Shown: piece after piece, positions 25,139 to 36,784 of the stretch
Layout: each line of letters opens with the position of its first letter
How positions within the stretch are numbered: the first letter of the stretch is position 1
Source: Cyclobacteriaceae bacterium
Lineage (GTDB): Bacteria > Bacteroidota > Bacteroidia > Cytophagales > Cyclobacteriaceae
Direction of reading: 5' to 3'
Length of the DNA: 64,000 nucleotides
Assembly: GCA_027533395.1 (NCBI GenBank)
Contig: JAPZUF010000006.1
Coordinates: 124,001 to 188,000 of the forward strand
Program-made: the position numbers and the translations under genes
Notes under the pieces: model-generated
Databases searched by the model: none
What the model was told of the DNA's origin: nothing
Seen by the model: the letters and a program-made list of their open reading frames with translations, nothing else

Positions 25139-27775
25139 TTAAGGATGATTTGGTAACCAGATGATAAGTTTGGTCCCAACACCTTCTTCACTGATTAATT
25201 CTATCTCTCCATTTAGTTTTTGAATGGCCTTTTTTACGATGTATAAACCTAATCCATTTCCTTTTGCATTTTCGTTAGCTCTGAAATACATATCGAAAAC
25301 TCTTTCTTGGTATTCAAATGGTATACCTAATCCGTCATCTGAAAATTCTACCTCAACACCATTTTTATTTTCTTTACCCATAATGGTGATATTGCCACCT
25401 TCTGGTTTAGAAAAAGCAATTGAATTTTCTAGAAGGTTTCTAAAGATGATATGAACCAGCGCAGAATAAGTATGAAAAGACAATTGATGATGAATTTGTA
25501 AGTCTACTTTAATAGATTTGCTTTCGAGTAATTCTTTAGTTTCTTCAATTTCTTGTATTACTAAATCACGAATGAAAACTTCTTTGAATATTAATTCTTG
25601 TGTTCCTAAATCAGAAATAGACTGAAGTTTCTTTAGCATTCTGTCTAGATTGCGTGCATTTTCATCAACTTTTTTAAACAATTCTAAAGCTGCCTCATCT
25701 TTCACTATAACTTTAGCAACTTCTGCCAATCCCATAAAGGTTGTTAAAGGTCTACGAAAATCATGTGAAGAACGATAAAAAAAAGTGTCTAATTCTTTGT
25801 AGGCTTGTTTAAGTTCAATGGTTCTATTTTCAATTTTATTTTCTAACTCTGAATTAATTTCTGATATGTATTTATTTTTTTCTTTGAGTTCTTCGGCTTG
25901 TTCTTCTATGGTTTTCTTTTGAAAAGCGATTGCCCTGTTTAAACTCACAAGTCCGGTATTGGCTTCACTAAGCTCTTCCGATTGAGCCTGAATCTCTTCA
26001 TTTTGTTCAATTATTTCATTGTTTAACTTTCTTAGTTTCCTTGCGAAACGATAATAAAAAACTCCTGCTGACAAACTGAATAAAGTAATTACAGAGAAAA
26101 GAACAACCCAACCCCGCTGTACCAATAACTTGGATTGATTCAACTCGTTTGTTCTTTGTAAAATGGTAATTTCGTTTTCTCTTTTCTCGATGTTATACAA
26201 AGCTTCGAATGCTGCCTGACTTTGTGCCCTTTGCTTATTAAATAGACTATCTGAAAACAGGTTGTATTTTTTATAATAATTTAATGCAAGTTCTGGCTTC
26301 CCTGTTTTTTGAAGATAGTCAGCCATGTCGATGTAATTAACTCTAAAAATATCTGTACCTGAAGTAGGAACAGCTAATGCAATGGCCTTTTCCAAGTAAT
26401 ATTTTGCAGAATCGAATCTATTTGTTTGTGTGTAAATACGACCTAACCTGTTATAGAAAAGACATTGTCCATACTCATCGCCTATCGCAATGTCTATTTT
26501 TAAACCGCGCCAATAATAGCGAAGTGCTTGCGCATAATTTTTTTGGTCTAAAAATAATTCTCCTAAATTGAAACAATTGGCCGAGACATTTGGCGCAATA
26601 CTTAACGACTGATTAGTTGTTAAACTTTTTGATAAATAGTAAAATGCAGAGTCGAATTTTTTTTCTTGACTTTTTATTAATCCTAATAGATTGAAACACC
26701 AATCAGCTTTACTGTCTAAATTAATTGAATTGTACCAGACTATTGCTTTGTGAATGTATTCAGAAGCCTTACTATAATCTTTACTTCTAAAAAAAGTCCA
26801 AGCCATGAAATAATAGGCATCGGCAATATTGGCTTTATAGCCTTTGCTTTCTGCTATCATTAAAGCTTCATTCAAATATTTCAGGGCAAGATCATAGAAT
26901 CCTTCTTCTTGAAATGCTTCACCCATTCTTATGTTGATACTGCTAAGGATAAACTGATAGCCTGATTTTCTATGGTAGGATAACGCTTGTGTATATGCTT
27001 CAATTGACTCTTTAAACTTACCCTTTCTGTATAAAATTTGTGCCAGTCCAACATTTGCTTCAGCTGTAATTGTTGGATCGTCTGGCAAAAGATTCTTTGC
27101 TTTGATAAAACTTTTTTCTGCTTCATCTAAATTACTTAATTGAATATGACAAAAACCTGTTTGTAAAAAAGAAAAAGCGCGAAAAGAAACTATAGGTAAT
27201 GTTTTACGAAGGTTTTCAGTTATAATAGCATATTGCAAGGCCTCAGTTGGTTTGCTTATGGCTAGGTAATACCTGCTAATATTTATTGTTAAAATAGATT
27301 TAAAGTAGGTGTCAGGTTTTTGATTAATAATCTCTTCTCCTCTTTTGTAATAAAGTAAAGCGCTATCATATACTGCTTTGTCTCTGTAAGTATTTCCTAA
27401 TTGCGTTAAAGAATAAGTTTGAAGTTGAATATTATTAAGTTTTTTTCCTATAGAAAAAGATCGATTAAAGTATTCAATTGCATGGTTTAAATCTCCAGTT
27501 AGGTATAAATAATAACCTCTATAGCAAGTTGATTCACCTATTAATAATTCGTCTTTAATTTTTTCAGATAATTGCAGAGCTTGGCTACTTACTTCATCTG
27601 CCTTTTTTAATTTATAGTCGAAATATTGAAAAGATAATTCGTGAAGCAGTTTAATTTTTTTCCTTGTGTCTTTTTCTGTCTTAACTGCTTGCTCTAAACT
27701 GTCAATAACATATTCTTGTCCAAGTAATAGACCAGGACAAAGAAACAGCCAAACTATGCAAAATAAATTACGCAA
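25139..27775 (-). CDS. TPR-repeat sensor histidine kinase
   Basis: The 878-residue protein has a signal peptide, about ten tetratricopeptide repeats (roughly residues 30-520; for example DLALKYLNEALMIAES), one membrane segment near 560, a coiled coil (about 580-655), a HisKA-like helix with FFYRSSHDFRRPLTTF and a HATPase domain (LLENSIAF, SDDGLGIPFEY, GNGLGLYIVKKAI). TPR-periplasmic kinases are a Bacteroidota speciality for sensing envelope or nutrient state. No response regulator is adjacent, so it is an orphan kinase whose partner lies elsewhere. The upstream infB terminator separates it from that operon. Confidence 0.93.
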   Translation of the reverse strand: MRNLFCIVWLFLCPGLLLGQEYVIDSLEQAVKTEKDTRKKIKLLHELSFQYFDYKLKKADEVSSQALQLSEKIKDELLIGESTCYRGYYLYLTGDLNHAIEYFNRSFSIGKKLNNIQLQTYSLTQLGNTYRDKAVYDSALLYYKRGEEIINQKPDTYFKSILTINISRYYLAISKPTEALQYAIITENLRKTLPIVSFRAFSFLQTGFCHIQLSNLDEAEKSFIKAKNLLPDDPTITAEANVGLAQILYRKGKFKESIEAYTQALSYHRKSGYQFILSSINIRMGEAFQEEGFYDLALKYLNEALMIAESKGYKANIADAYYFMAWTFFRSKDYSKASEYIHKAIVWYNSINLDSKADWCFNLLGLIKSQEKKFDSAFYYLSKSLTTNQSLSIAPNVSANCFNLGELFLDQKNYAQALRYYWRGLKIDIAIGDEYGQCLFYNRLGRIYTQTNRFDSAKYYLEKAIALAVPTSGTDIFRVNYIDMADYLQKTGKPELALNYYKKYNLFSDSLFNKQRAQSQAAFEALYNIEKRENEITILQRTNELNQSKLLVQRGWVVLFSVITLFSLSAGVFYYRFARKLRKLNNEIIEQNEEIQAQSEELSEANTGLVSLNRAIAFQKKTIEEQAEELKEKNKYISEINSELENKIENRTIELKQAYKELDTFFYRSSHDFRRPLTTFMGLAEVAKVIVKDEAALELFKKVDENARNLDRMLKKLQSISDLGTQELIFKEVFIRDLVIQEIEETKELLESKSIKVDLQIHHQLSFHTYSALVHIIFRNLLENSIAFSKPEGGNITIMGKENKNGVEVEFSDDGLGIPFEYQERVFDMYFRANENAKGNGLGLYIVKKAIQKLNGEIELISEEGVGTKLIIWLPNHP

Positions 27776-27830
27776 AAGTTTTATCAGGTTATTGGTTTGT
27801 CCAATTTACCTTTATTTAACAAGGTCTACA

Positions 27831-27864
27831 AATAAAAAACGCTGGTTAATTCCCAGCGTTTTTT
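27831..27864 (-). terminator. rho-independent terminator after infB
   Basis: Perfect 12-bp stem AAAAAACGCTGG (27834-27845) with CCAGCGTTTTTT (27853-27864) around a 7-base loop. On the minus strand the stem ends in a run of U, 16 bp beyond the infB stop. It ends the rimP-nusA-infB transcript. Confidence 0.9.
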
Positions 27865-27879
27865 ACATTTTGATAATAT

Positions 27880-30666
27880 TTACAAGGTGCGTTTAACTTC
27901 GCGCATTTCATAGCTTTCAATCACATCGCCTTCTTTAATGTCGTTGAATCCATCAATACCAATACCGCAATCAAAACCAGTTCTAACTTCACTTGCATCA
28001 TCTTTCATGCGTTTTAAGGAACCTAATTTTCCAGCATAAATTACGATACCTTCTCTAATCAGTCGAATTGGATTGCTTCGTTTCACAGAGCCATCGGTTA
28101 CCATACAACCTGCAATTGTTCCGACTTTAGAAATCTTAAATACATTTCTTACTTCCGCATTTCCAACAATAACTTCTTCTTCTTTCGGTTCTAGCATGCC
28201 TTCCATCGCAGCTTTTACTTCGTTGATGGCATCGTAGATGATAGAGTATAATCTTATTTCTATTTCTTCATTTTCTGCTAAACGTTTCGCAGCACCAGAT
28301 GGTCTCACTTGGAAACCAAGAATGATTGCATCAGAAGCTGAGGCTAACAACACATCTGACTCTGAAATTTGTCCGACACCTCTATGGATAATTGCAACTT
28401 GCACTTCAGCAGTTGATAATTTTAACAATGAATCTGAAAGCGCTTCAACAGAACCATCCACATCACCTTTTACAATTACATTCAATTGCTTGAAAGAACC
28501 TATCGCTAATCGTCTTCCGATTTCATCTAATGTAATGTGCTTACGTGTTCTGATAGATTGCTCACGTTGCAACTGCGAACGTTTACCTGCTAATTCTCTT
28601 GCTTCACGATCGGTTTCCATTACCTGGAATTTCTCACCTGCTTGTGGCGCACCGTCTAAACCTAATACAACTACTGGTGTAGATGGACCAGCTTCTTTCA
28701 CTCTTGCACCGGTATCATCAAACATGGCTTTTACTCTTCCATAGTTTGCACCCGCAACAAGAATATCGCCAATGCGTAGTGTTCCAGCCTGTATCATTAT
28801 CGTGGCTACATAACCGCGACCTTTATCTAACGATGCCTCTATAATAGAACCTACAGCTGGTTTTTGAGGATTCGCTTTTAATGCTAAAAGTTCTGCTTCC
28901 AGCAATACTTTTTCCAAAAGTTCTTCAATACCTTTTCCAGACTTAGCAGAAATTTCTTGTGATTGATATTTACCGCCCCACTCTTCTACTAATATGTTAA
29001 TCTTCGCTAGCGATTCTCTGATTTTATCCGGGTTAGCCGTTGGCTTATCAATTTTGTTGATGGCAATTACAATAGGAACTCCGGCAACTTGTGCGTGATT
29101 GATGGCTTCTTTTGTTTGAGGCATTACATCATCATCGGCCGCAACTACTATAATAGCAATATCTGTAAGTTTAGCACCACGAGCACGCATGGCTGTAAAA
29201 GCTTCGTGACCAGGTGTATCAAGGAAAGCAATTTTATTTCCGCTCTTAGTTTTTACAGAGTAAGCTCCGATGTGCTGGGTAATACCACCTGCTTCTGAAG
29301 CTACCACTCTTGTGTTGCGGATGTAATCTAGCAAGGATGTTTTACCGTGGTCAACGTGACCCATGATAGTAACAATCGGTGCGCGACCTTCCAAATCTTC
29401 TTCAGCATCTACCTCTTCAACTGTTGTTAATTCATCTTCAGCAGAAATAAATTGAATCTCGTATCCAAATTCATCTGCGATAACAGTGATTGCTTCAGCA
29501 TCTAACCTTTGGTTTATGGAAACGAACATTCCTAAACCTAAACAAGTTGAGATAACATCGTTTACTGAAACATCCATCATGGATGCCAAATCGTTAGCAG
29601 AAATAAATTCTGTTACGCGCAATACTTTAGATTCTTGCTGTTCTTGCATCATGCGTTGCTCTTCAGCATCGCTGTTGGCTTGTCTTTTTTCTTTTCTGTA
29701 TTTCGCGCCCGTTGCTTTTTTATTTCCACCGCTTAACTTAGCGAGCGTTGCTTTGATTTTTTCCTGAATCTCTTGTTCGGTGGGCTCAGCTTTAGAAGTT
29801 CTTTGTTGTTGATTTTGTTGCTGAGGATGTTTGCCTCTGTTTTGGTGATGTTGGTTTTGATTTCTGTTCTGACCTCCACCTTGTTGTTGGTTAGGATTAA
29901 CGTTAGCTATACGCTTACGTGGTCTTTTTCCCTTTTCATCGCGGATATCAGAAGATGCAACAGGATCCTTCTTTTTGTCAGCTGGTGTAGGTAATGAAAT
30001 CTTATCTAATACTTTTAAACCTTGTAGTTTATCTGCTTTCGCTTTGATAACTTCTTGAGGTTCTTCTGCTTTTACTTCTTCTTGCGTTTGAACTTCAACT
30101 TTGGTCGGTTCAGCTTTAGTTTCAACGACAATTGGTTTTTCTTCAACCGGTTTAGCAACTTCAACTTTTACTTCTTCAACTTTAGTTGGCTCCTCTTTTG
30201 GTTTTACCTCAGTTGGTTTTTCTTGTTTGGGTTCTTCTGCTTTCTCTGCCTTTTGCTTTTTCTCAAGGTCAATTTTATCTACAACCTTTATCCCTTCTAA
30301 TTTAGGTTTCTCTATCGCAATCTTTTCCGGTTTAGCTTCTTCTTTTGGCTTTTCGGCATTAAAAAGATTTTTAATCAGAATTCGATCTTCTTCCTCAGTC
30401 TTTTTCTTGGGTGCTTCTTTTTCTGTTTCAAGAACGATATGTTCAGCATGCTTAACTCCGATGTGTAAATGAGAAGCTTCAAGCTTTTCTGTTGCGGAAG
30501 AAGCATATTCTTTAGAAAGCAATGCAAATTGCTCTGGAGTTAGCTTGGCATTGGGGTTGCTTTCTACAACATGCCCCTTTTTAGCAAGAAACTCTATGAT
30601 GGTGTGCAAACCAACATTTAGTTTTCTGGCTGCCTGACTTACTCTTATCATTTTATCTTCTGCCAT
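27880..30666 (-). CDS. infB: translation initiation factor IF-2
   Basis: The 928-residue GTPase has an N-terminal IF2-N domain ([19 protein letters not shown]), a long Lys/Glu/Pro-rich and Gln/Asn-rich linker (about 90-330), a second IF2-N-like part, and the G domain with [27 protein letters not shown] and NKIDKPT. IF-2 places fMet-tRNA on the 30S subunit and promotes subunit joining. The extended low-complexity linker is normal for Bacteroidota. It is the last gene of the operon and is followed by a strong terminator. Confidence 0.99.
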   Translation of the reverse strand: MAEDKMIRVSQAARKLNVGLHTIIEFLAKKGHVVESNPNAKLTPEQFALLSKEYASSATEKLEASHLHIGVKHAEHIVLETEKEAPKKKTEEEDRILIKNLFNAEKPKEEAKPEKIAIEKPKLEGIKVVDKIDLEKKQKAEKAEEPKQEKPTEVKPKEEPTKVEEVKVEVAKPVEEKPIVVETKAEPTKVEVQTQEEVKAEEPQEVIKAKADKLQGLKVLDKISLPTPADKKKDPVASSDIRDEKGKRPRKRIANVNPNQQQGGGQNRNQNQHHQNRGKHPQQQNQQQRTSKAEPTEQEIQEKIKATLAKLSGGNKKATGAKYRKEKRQANSDAEEQRMMQEQQESKVLRVTEFISANDLASMMDVSVNDVISTCLGLGMFVSINQRLDAEAITVIADEFGYEIQFISAEDELTTVEEVDAEEDLEGRAPIVTIMGHVDHGKTSLLDYIRNTRVVASEAGGITQHIGAYSVKTKSGNKIAFLDTPGHEAFTAMRARGAKLTDIAIIVVAADDDVMPQTKEAINHAQVAGVPIVIAINKIDKPTANPDKIRESLAKINILVEEWGGKYQSQEISAKSGKGIEELLEKVLLEAELLALKANPQKPAVGSIIEASLDKGRGYVATIMIQAGTLRIGDILVAGANYGRVKAMFDDTGARVKEAGPSTPVVVLGLDGAPQAGEKFQVMETDREARELAGKRSQLQREQSIRTRKHITLDEIGRRLAIGSFKQLNVIVKGDVDGSVEALSDSLLKLSTAEVQVAIIHRGVGQISESDVLLASASDAIILGFQVRPSGAAKRLAENEEIEIRLYSIIYDAINEVKAAMEGMLEPKEEEVIVGNAEVRNVFKISKVGTIAGCMVTDGSVKRSNPIRLIREGIVIYAGKLGSLKRMKDDASEVRTGFDCGIGIDGFNDIKEGDVIESYEMREVKRTL

Positions 30667-30701
30667 ATATGCTTTTCTCTTTACTTAAATCGGGTAATCT
30701 T

Positions 30702-31946
30702 TTATTCAAATTCTTTTCTTAGAACGGTTGTAATGCTCTCCACCGTTTCTTCTTCTAAATCTGTTCTGCGTACTAGTTCTTCTTTGGATAATGCAAGAAC
30801 ACTTTTAGCTGTATCTAAACCTATTCTTTTCAATTCTTCAATTATCCAGCTTTCAATTTCATCTGCAAATTCGTCTAAGTCCACATCCTCATCGCTTACG
30901 CCTTCTTCAACATCTCTGAATACATCTATTTCGTAGCCTACTAATTTGCTCGCTAGCTTAATGTTTAAACCTCCTTTACCGATTGCTAGCGATACCTGAT
31001 CAGGTTTTAAGAAAACAGAAATTCTACTTCTTTCTTTATCTACTTTAAGTGACGTAACTTTTGCAGGGCTAAGGGCACGCTGAACATATAGTTCAAGGTT
31101 ATCTGTGTAATTGATAACATCTATATTTTCATTTTGTAATTCGCGAACGATAGAGTGAATACGTGAGCCTTTCATCCCTACGCAGGCTCCTACCGGATCG
31201 ATTCTATCATCATAAGATTCTACAGCTACTTTTGCTCTTTCGCCCGGTTCTCTTACTGCTTTTTTAATGGTGATTAAACCATCATACACTTCAGGAACTT
31301 CTTGTTCGAATAATCTTTCAATAAACACAGTAGATGTTCTGGATAAAATGATTTTAGGGTTTCCGTTAATCATTTCAACTTTATGAACAATGGCTCTGAC
31401 GTTTTCTCCTTTTCTATATCTGTCCTTAGAAATTTGTTCGCTTTTAGGAAGAGAGATTTCATTTCCTTCTCCATCGATCAATAATACTTCTCGACTTAGG
31501 ATTTGATAGACTTCACCCGTGATGATTTCGCCAACTAAGTCTTTGTACTTTTGGAAAAGTATATCTTTTTCTAAGTCTTTAACTTTTTGAATAAGTGTTT
31601 GACGAGCAGTGGTCACCGCTCTTCTACCAAAATCTTCAATAGACATTTGTTCAGAAACTTCTTCGCCTACTTCGAAATCAGGTTCAATTTTCCTGGCTTC
31701 TGTAAGGCTGATCTTATCATGATCCCAAATATCTTCAGAATTGTCGTCTACGATTTCGCGTACACGCCAGATTTCCAAGTCGCCTTTATCGGCATTGATG
31801 ATGATGTCGAAATTAGAATCTTCCACGAATCTTTTTCTGATCATGGTTCGAAACACGTCTTCCAGAATGCGAATCATGGTCGGACGATCGATATTCTTCT
31901 GTTTCGCGAATTCTGCAAATGATGAAATTAATTCATGTGCGTCCAT
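30702..31946 (-). CDS. nusA: transcription termination/antitermination factor NusA
   Basis: The 414-residue protein contains the NusA N-terminal domain, an S1 domain (around residues 135-200; VGEIITGEVYQILSREVLLIDG), and KH domains with GACVGMKGSRIHSIVRELQNENIDVI and VSLAIGKGGLNIKLASKLVGYEIDV. NusA binds RNA polymerase and modulates pausing and termination. Gene order rimP-nusA-infB is conserved in bacteria. The start follows rimP by 7 bp. Confidence 0.98.
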   Translation of the reverse strand: MDAHELISSFAEFAKQKNIDRPTMIRILEDVFRTMIRKRFVEDSNFDIIINADKGDLEIWRVREIVDDNSEDIWDHDKISLTEARKIEPDFEVGEEVSEQMSIEDFGRRAVTTARQTLIQKVKDLEKDILFQKYKDLVGEIITGEVYQILSREVLLIDGEGNEISLPKSEQISKDRYRKGENVRAIVHKVEMINGNPKIILSRTSTVFIERLFEQEVPEVYDGLITIKKAVREPGERAKVAVESYDDRIDPVGACVGMKGSRIHSIVRELQNENIDVINYTDNLELYVQRALSPAKVTSLKVDKERSRISVFLKPDQVSLAIGKGGLNIKLASKLVGYEIDVFRDVEEGVSDEDVDLDEFADEIESWIIEELKRIGLDTAKSVLALSKEELVRRTDLEEETVESITTVLRKEFE

Positions 31947-31953
31947 TGCTTGC

Positions 31954-32424
31954 TTATTTAAAAGATATTGTCACTATTGCTTTTTCTATGTTTTCGAACA
32001 AAATGGTGTTTTCCAATTGTTCGGCCTTTTTTCCTTTACCACTTTTTTTACTCAATACGATGCCCTCGCTGGTAACATGAAGCAAAGTCCCCTCTTCATA
32101 TTTGTTTTCTTCCTTCAGTTTCACTTTTACTACACGGCCAATGTTTTTAACATATTGTCTGTGCATTTTAAGCGGTTGGTCCACACCAGGAGAAGAAACC
32201 TCTAACAAATAATTATCTGCTAACTCAGCATTGGCATCTAATACATCTGATAGTTTTCTGCTTAGCTCAGCACAATCTTCGATGGTGGCACCTTGGTCGC
32301 CATCTAGTGTTACCACTATTTTACCGGGCTTTCTTTTCATCACGGCTGTTACATCAACCACAAAAAGGTTTGGGTTGTGTAGCAGGTTTTCGGCCTGGTT
32401 TTTTATTTGTGCTGCTAAATTCAT
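31954..32424 (-). CDS. rimP: ribosome maturation factor RimP
   Basis: The 156-residue protein matches RimP, needed for 30S maturation: the N-terminal part contains VVDVTAVMKRKPGKIVVTLDGDQGATIEDCAELSR, with LEVSSPGVDQPLK as the family motif near residue 97. Length is typical. It is the first gene of the rimP-nusA-infB operon. Its start lies only 17 bp from a GC-rich hairpin that probably ends the upstream sugar operon. Confidence 0.97.
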   Translation of the reverse strand: MNLAAQIKNQAENLLHNPNLFVVDVTAVMKRKPGKIVVTLDGDQGATIEDCAELSRKLSDVLDANAELADNYLLEVSSPGVDQPLKMHRQYVKNIGRVVKVKLKEENKYEEGTLLHVTSEGIVLSKKSGKGKKAEQLENTILFENIEKAIVTISFK

Positions 32425-32429
32425 AAAAG

Positions 32430-32462
32430 TCTAAAATCAAAGAGGGGACTGTGGTCCCCTCT
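32430..32462 (-). terminator. probable terminator of the ugd-uxs-rmlB-rmlA operon
   Basis: Stem AGAGGGGAC (32441-32449) pairs with GTCCCCTCT (32454-32462) around a 4-base loop. On the minus strand it is followed by TTGATTTTAG, an imperfect U tract. It lies 91 bp past the rmlA stop and just ahead of rimP, so it may instead act in the rimP leader. I favour a terminator. Confidence 0.6.
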
Positions 32463-32553
32463 CGATAATCTTTCAAGAAACTTGCGCAAAAGTAATACAA
32501 TATTGCTTCTGGTGCAAGTGTATAGGTTATTTTACCTCTTTTTACTAATTAGT

Positions 32554-33423
32554 TTAAGATAAATAATGTGGCAAATTTTTTAAGTATTGCCCGTAGCCAC
32601 TCTTTTCCAAAGGTTTTGCCAAGGTCAACAATTGATTCTCATCGATGAAATTCATTCGGTAAGCCACCTCCTCGATACAGCCTACTTTTAATCCTTGTCT
32701 TTGCTCAATAACCTGAACAAAATTTGAGGCTTGCATGAGCGAATCAAAAGTTCCAGTATCCAGCCAGGCGGTACCTCGGCTCATGGTGGCTACTTGTAAC
32801 TGACCTCTTTTTAAATACTCTTTATTAACATCTGTAATCTCTAGTTCTCCACGCGGACTTGGTTTCAGGTTTTTGGCAATTTCTACTACTTGGTTATCAT
32901 AAAAGTATAAACCTGGTACAGCGTAATTTGATTTTGGATGCTGAGGTTTTTCTTCGATTGAAACCACTTTATTGTTAGCATCAAATTCTACCACACCATA
33001 GCGTTCAGGATCTGTAACATGGTAAGCGAAGATAACGCCACCTTGTGGGTTGGCATTGCTTTGCAACAGTTTAGCCAAGCCCGAACCATAAAAAATGTTA
33101 TCACCTAAAACCAATGCCACTTTATCGTTACCAATAAATTTTTCGCCAATGATAAAAGCTTGTGCTAAGCCATCGGGACTTGGTTGCACAGCATATTGAA
33201 AGTTACAACCTAATTTTTTCCCATCGCCTAGTAAGCGTTCGAACATGGGTAAATCATGTGGTGTGGAAATGATCAGTATTTCTCTGATGCCCGCCATCAT
33301 TAAAACGGAAAGCGGATAATAAATCATGGGTTTATCGTAAACCGGCATGAGTTGTTTACTAACAGCTAACGTAAGCGGATGAAGCCTTGTGCCCGAACCT
33401 CCTGCTAAAATAATGCCTTTCAT
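32554..33423 (-). CDS. rmlA: glucose-1-phosphate thymidylyltransferase
   Basis: The 289-residue protein has the nucleotidyltransferase signature [20 protein letters not shown] at the N-terminus and [34 protein letters not shown] and [16 protein letters not shown] blocks. It makes dTDP-glucose from glucose-1-phosphate and dTTP, first step to dTDP-rhamnose and related sugars. It follows rmlB by 2 bp. No rmlC or rmlD is present here, so completion of dTDP-rhamnose needs genes elsewhere. Confidence 0.97.
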   Translation of the reverse strand: MKGIILAGGSGTRLHPLTLAVSKQLMPVYDKPMIYYPLSVLMMAGIREILIISTPHDLPMFERLLGDGKKLGCNFQYAVQPSPDGLAQAFIIGEKFIGNDKVALVLGDNIFYGSGLAKLLQSNANPQGGVIFAYHVTDPERYGVVEFDANNKVVSIEEKPQHPKSNYAVPGLYFYDNQVVEIAKNLKPSPRGELEITDVNKEYLKRGQLQVATMSRGTAWLDTGTFDSLMQASNFVQVIEQRQGLKVGCIEEVAYRMNFIDENQLLTLAKPLEKSGYGQYLKNLPHYLS

Positions 33424-33425
33424 GA

Positions 33426-34481
33426 CTAACGGTTATGATACATGTTTTGATAATATTGTTGGTATGCGCCACTGGTTACGTGGTTCAACCATTCCTGATT
33501 GCTCAAATACCAATCTACTGTTTTCTCCAACCCTTGTTCGAATGTTACAGATGGTCTCCAACCTAACTGCGTCATCAACTTTGTTGCATCAATAGCGTAG
33601 CGTAAATCATGTCCTGGTCTGTCAGTTACGAAAGTAATGAGCTTAGCGCTTTCACCTTCGCTTCTTTTTAATTTGCTATCCATTAGTTTGCACAAGAAAT
33701 AAACGAGATCGATATTTTTCCATTCGTTATTTCCACCAATGTTGTAAACTTCTCCAGTTTTACCTTTATGGAAAATAGTATCGATTGCAGTTGCATGATC
33801 TTCTACAAACAACCAATCGCGTACGTTTTCTCCTTTTCCATATACCGGAAGTGGTTTCTTTTGCAAAATATTATGGATCATCAGAGGTATCAATTTCTCA
33901 GGAAAATGATTAGGGCCGTAATTATTGGAACACCTGCTGATGACTACTGGCATTTTATAACTGTTGCCGTATGCTTTCACAAAATGATCACTGCTGGCCT
34001 TTGAAGATGAGTAAGGTGATTGTGGATCGATGGGGGTTTCCTCTGTAAAAAATTTTCCGTGCTCAACGGACCCATATACTTCATCCGTTGAAATGTGATA
34101 AAATCGTTTACCTTCCCAATTGCCATTCCAGGCATTTTTGGCAGCCTGCAGCAAACGAATTGTACCTATAACATTGGTGATAGCAAACTCATCCGGATTA
34201 TGTAGCGATCTATCTACATGCGATTCTGCCGCCAAATGAATAACGCCTGATATGATATGTTGAGAAAAAACTTCTTTCAGTTTATCTCCATCTAAAATAT
34301 CTCCTTTTATAAAGGTATAGTTAGGTTTTTGATCAACATCTGAAAGGTTTTCTAAATTACCGGCATAGGTAAGTTTATCATAATTGATAATGGTGTACTC
34401 AGGGTAACGATTAACCAATCTGCGTACAACATGCGAACCAATAAATCCAGCACCACCGGTTACTAAAATTGTTTTCTTCAT
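33426..34481 (-). CDS. rmlB: dTDP-glucose 4,6-dehydratase
   Basis: The 351-residue short-chain dehydrogenase has [14 protein letters not shown] at the N-terminus, STDEVYGS, the catalytic [10 protein letters not shown] (Tyr-x3-Lys) and [15 protein letters not shown]. It converts dTDP-glucose to the 4-keto-6-deoxy sugar. It is 3 bp downstream of the UXS gene and 2 bp upstream of rmlA. Confidence 0.97.
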   Translation of the reverse strand: MKKTILVTGGAGFIGSHVVRRLVNRYPEYTIINYDKLTYAGNLENLSDVDQKPNYTFIKGDILDGDKLKEVFSQHIISGVIHLAAESHVDRSLHNPDEFAITNVIGTIRLLQAAKNAWNGNWEGKRFYHISTDEVYGSVEHGKFFTEETPIDPQSPYSSSKASSDHFVKAYGNSYKMPVVISRCSNNYGPNHFPEKLIPLMIHNILQKKPLPVYGKGENVRDWLFVEDHATAIDTIFHKGKTGEVYNIGGNNEWKNIDLVYFLCKLMDSKLKRSEGESAKLITFVTDRPGHDLRYAIDATKLMTQLGWRPSVTFEQGLEKTVDWYLSNQEWLNHVTSGAYQQYYQNMYHNR

Positions 34482-34484
34482 TTA

Positions 34485-35477
34485 TTATCGAATGTATTTC
34501 TCAAAATCTTTGTGCTCGCGTTGGTACAAAACTTCTGTGGGCAAAGATTTAAAATAATCGTATGTTATTTTCAATCCTTCAGCACGCGAAACTTTGGGTT
34601 GCCACCCTAAAATTTGTTTGGCTTTTGTTATGTCTGGCTGGCGTTGCTTGGGATCATCTTTTGGTAAATCTTTGAAAATTATTTTTTGATTTGTCCCAGT
34701 TAGTTTTATAATCTCCTCTGCGAATTGCAAAATGGTTATTTCATCAGGATTACCGATGTTGACAGGATATTGATAGTCCGAAAGCAACAAACGATAAATA
34801 CCATCAACTTGGTCATCCACATAACAGAATGAACGTGTTTGTGAGCCATCCCCAAACACTGTTAAATCTTCACCACGTAAAGCCTGGCCAATAAAAGCTG
34901 GTAATACTCTTCCATCATTCAAACGCATGCGAGGACCATAGGTGTTAAAAATTCTCACGATGCGTGTTTCAAGATTGTGATAGGTATGGTAAGCCATTGT
35001 CATAGCTTCCTGAAATCTTTTGGCTTCGTCATACACACCGCGCGGACCAATGGTATTTACATTTCCGTAGTAATCTTCAGTTTGAGGGTGAACCAACGGA
35101 TCTCCATATATTTCAGACGTTGATGCAATTAAAATACGTGCATTTTTTGTTCTGGCTAATCCCAACAAATTGTGGATACCTAATGAACCCACTTTTAAAG
35201 TTTGAATAGGAATCTTTAAATAATCAATCGGGCTTGCCGGTGATGCAAAATGAAGGATGTAATGTAATTCTCCCGGTACATGAACAAAGTTTGAAACATC
35301 ATGATGATAAAATTCAAAATCAGGATGTTTAAACAAATGTTCGATGTTGCGTAAGTCACCTGTAACCAGATTATCCATTGCTATTACGCTGTACCCTTCT
35401 TTGATAAAGCGATCACATAAATGCGAACCTAGAAATCCGGCCCCACCGGTAATTAAAACTCTTTTCTTCGTGCTCAT
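34485..35477 (-). CDS. UDP-glucuronate decarboxylase (UDP-xylose synthase type)
   Basis: The 330-residue SDR has [54 protein letters not shown] (catalytic Tyr-x3-Lys) and [18 protein letters not shown], which together identify the UXS group converting UDP-glucuronate to UDP-xylose. Its supplier, the UDP-glucose dehydrogenase gene, overlaps it by 4 bp upstream, which supports the assignment. The product feeds surface polysaccharide or glycan synthesis. Confidence 0.92.
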   Translation of the reverse strand: MSTKKRVLITGGAGFLGSHLCDRFIKEGYSVIAMDNLVTGDLRNIEHLFKHPDFEFYHHDVSNFVHVPGELHYILHFASPASPIDYLKIPIQTLKVGSLGIHNLLGLARTKNARILIASTSEIYGDPLVHPQTEDYYGNVNTIGPRGVYDEAKRFQEAMTMAYHTYHNLETRIVRIFNTYGPRMRLNDGRVLPAFIGQALRGEDLTVFGDGSQTRSFCYVDDQVDGIYRLLLSDYQYPVNIGNPDEITILQFAEEIIKLTGTNQKIIFKDLPKDDPKQRQPDITKAKQILGWQPKVSRAEGLKITYDYFKSLPTEVLYQREHKDFEKYIR

Positions 35478-36784
35478 GCTATTGTCTCTCTTCCTATGCT
35501 GTAGTATGTAAAACCTAATTCTTTCATTTGCGATAACTCGTATAAATTACGACCATCAAAAATAACTTTGTTTTTTATCAGTTCAGCAACTTTATCGAAG
35601 TCTGGCGTTCTAAACTCAGGCCATTCGGTCGCAATAAACAAGGCATCTGCGGCATGTATGGCTTCGTAAGGATTTTTCGCGAAAGTGATTTTATCGCCAA
35701 AAATTTTTCTCACATTATCCATCGCTTCCGGGTCGTGTGCCACAACAGTTGCACCTTCTTGTAATAGAAGATTAATGTTCTCTAATGCTGGTGCTTCTCT
35801 TATATCATCAGTATGTGGTTTAAAAGATAAACCCCAAACCCCAATTTTCTTTCCGCGCAAGGAACCACCAAAGAATTGCTTCATCTTATTGAATAAGACA
35901 GTTTTTTGAGAAGCGTTTACATCCATCACCGATTTCAGAATTTTGAAATCGTATTGTGTGTCAGAGGCAGATTTTGCTAAGGCTTGCACATCCTTTGGGA
36001 AACAACTTCCTCCGTAACCAATCCCAGGAAAAAGAAAGCGTTTGCCTATTCTGCTATCGGTTCCAACTCCTTTGCGAACTGCATCCACGTTGGCACCCAA
36101 CAATTCGCATAAGTTAGCAATCTCATTCATGAAGGTTATTTTGGTTGCCAGAAAAGCATTAGCTGCATATTTGGTTAACTCTGCTGAGCGTTCGTCCATG
36201 AAGATGATAGGGTTACCCTGGCGCACAAAAGGTGCGTAAAGTTGTTCCATCACCTTGCGAGCCTTGTCTGATGTTGTTCCAATAACAACTCTGTCTGGCT
36301 TCATAAAATCCTCTACAGCAACGCCTTCACGTAAAAATTCTGGATTAGAAACAACATCAAACTCAACTTTAGCATTTTTCGCAATTCTTTCTCTGACTTT
36401 ATCAGCAGTGCCAACTGGTACTGTGGACTTGTCAACAATTACGGTGTATTGTTTTAAAATTGGTCCTAAATCGTCTGCTACTTTCAGAATGTACTTTAAA
36501 TCTGCTGAGCCATCTTCGCCTGGAGGTGTTGGCAAGGCCAAAAAAATGATTTTAGCGTCTTTTATCCCTTCCTCAAGATTGGTCGTAAAAAATAAACGCT
36601 CTTGCTTAATGTTTCTTTCAAATAGTTGCTCCAAACCAGGTTCATAAATTGTGATTTTTCCCGCGTTTAAGCTAGCCACTTTTGCTTGGTCAATATCAAC
36701 ACAGGTAACAGTGTTACCAGTTTCAGCAAAACAGGTACCTGTTACCAAGCCTACGTACCCTGTTCCAATTACGGCAATTTTCAT
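35474..36784 (-). CDS. UDP-glucose 6-dehydrogenase
   Basis: The 436-residue enzyme has [20 protein letters not shown] at the N-terminus, [36 protein letters not shown] and the catalytic Cys in [14 protein letters not shown]. It oxidises UDP-glucose to UDP-glucuronate with NAD. It heads the operon with the UXS-type decarboxylase and rmlB/rmlA, and overlaps the next gene by 4 bp. Confidence 0.96.
   Translation of the reverse strand: MKIAVIGTGYVGLVTGTCFAETGNTVTCVDIDQAKVASLNAGKITIYEPGLEQLFERNIKQERLFFTTNLEEGIKDAKIIFLALPTPPGEDGSADLKYILKVADDLGPILKQYTVIVDKSTVPVGTADKVRERIAKNAKVEFDVVSNPEFLREGVAVEDFMKPDRVVIGTTSDKARKVMEQLYAPFVRQGNPIIFMDERSAELTKYAANAFLATKITFMNEIANLCELLGANVDAVRKGVGTDSRIGKRFLFPGIGYGGSCFPKDVQALAKSASDTQYDFKILKSVMDVNASQKTVLFNKMKQFFGGSLRGKKIGVWGLSFKPHTDDIREAPALENINLLLQEGATVVAHDPEAMDNVRKIFGDKITFAKNPYEAIHAADALFIATEWPEFRTPDFDKVAELIKNKVIFDGRNLYELSQMKELGFTYYSIGRETIA

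Noticed and set aside
30055-30472. Long open frames on the plus strand opposite infB
   Set aside because: They mirror the Lys/Glu/Pro-rich IF-2 linker and read as Phe/Ser low-complexity sequence with no start context.
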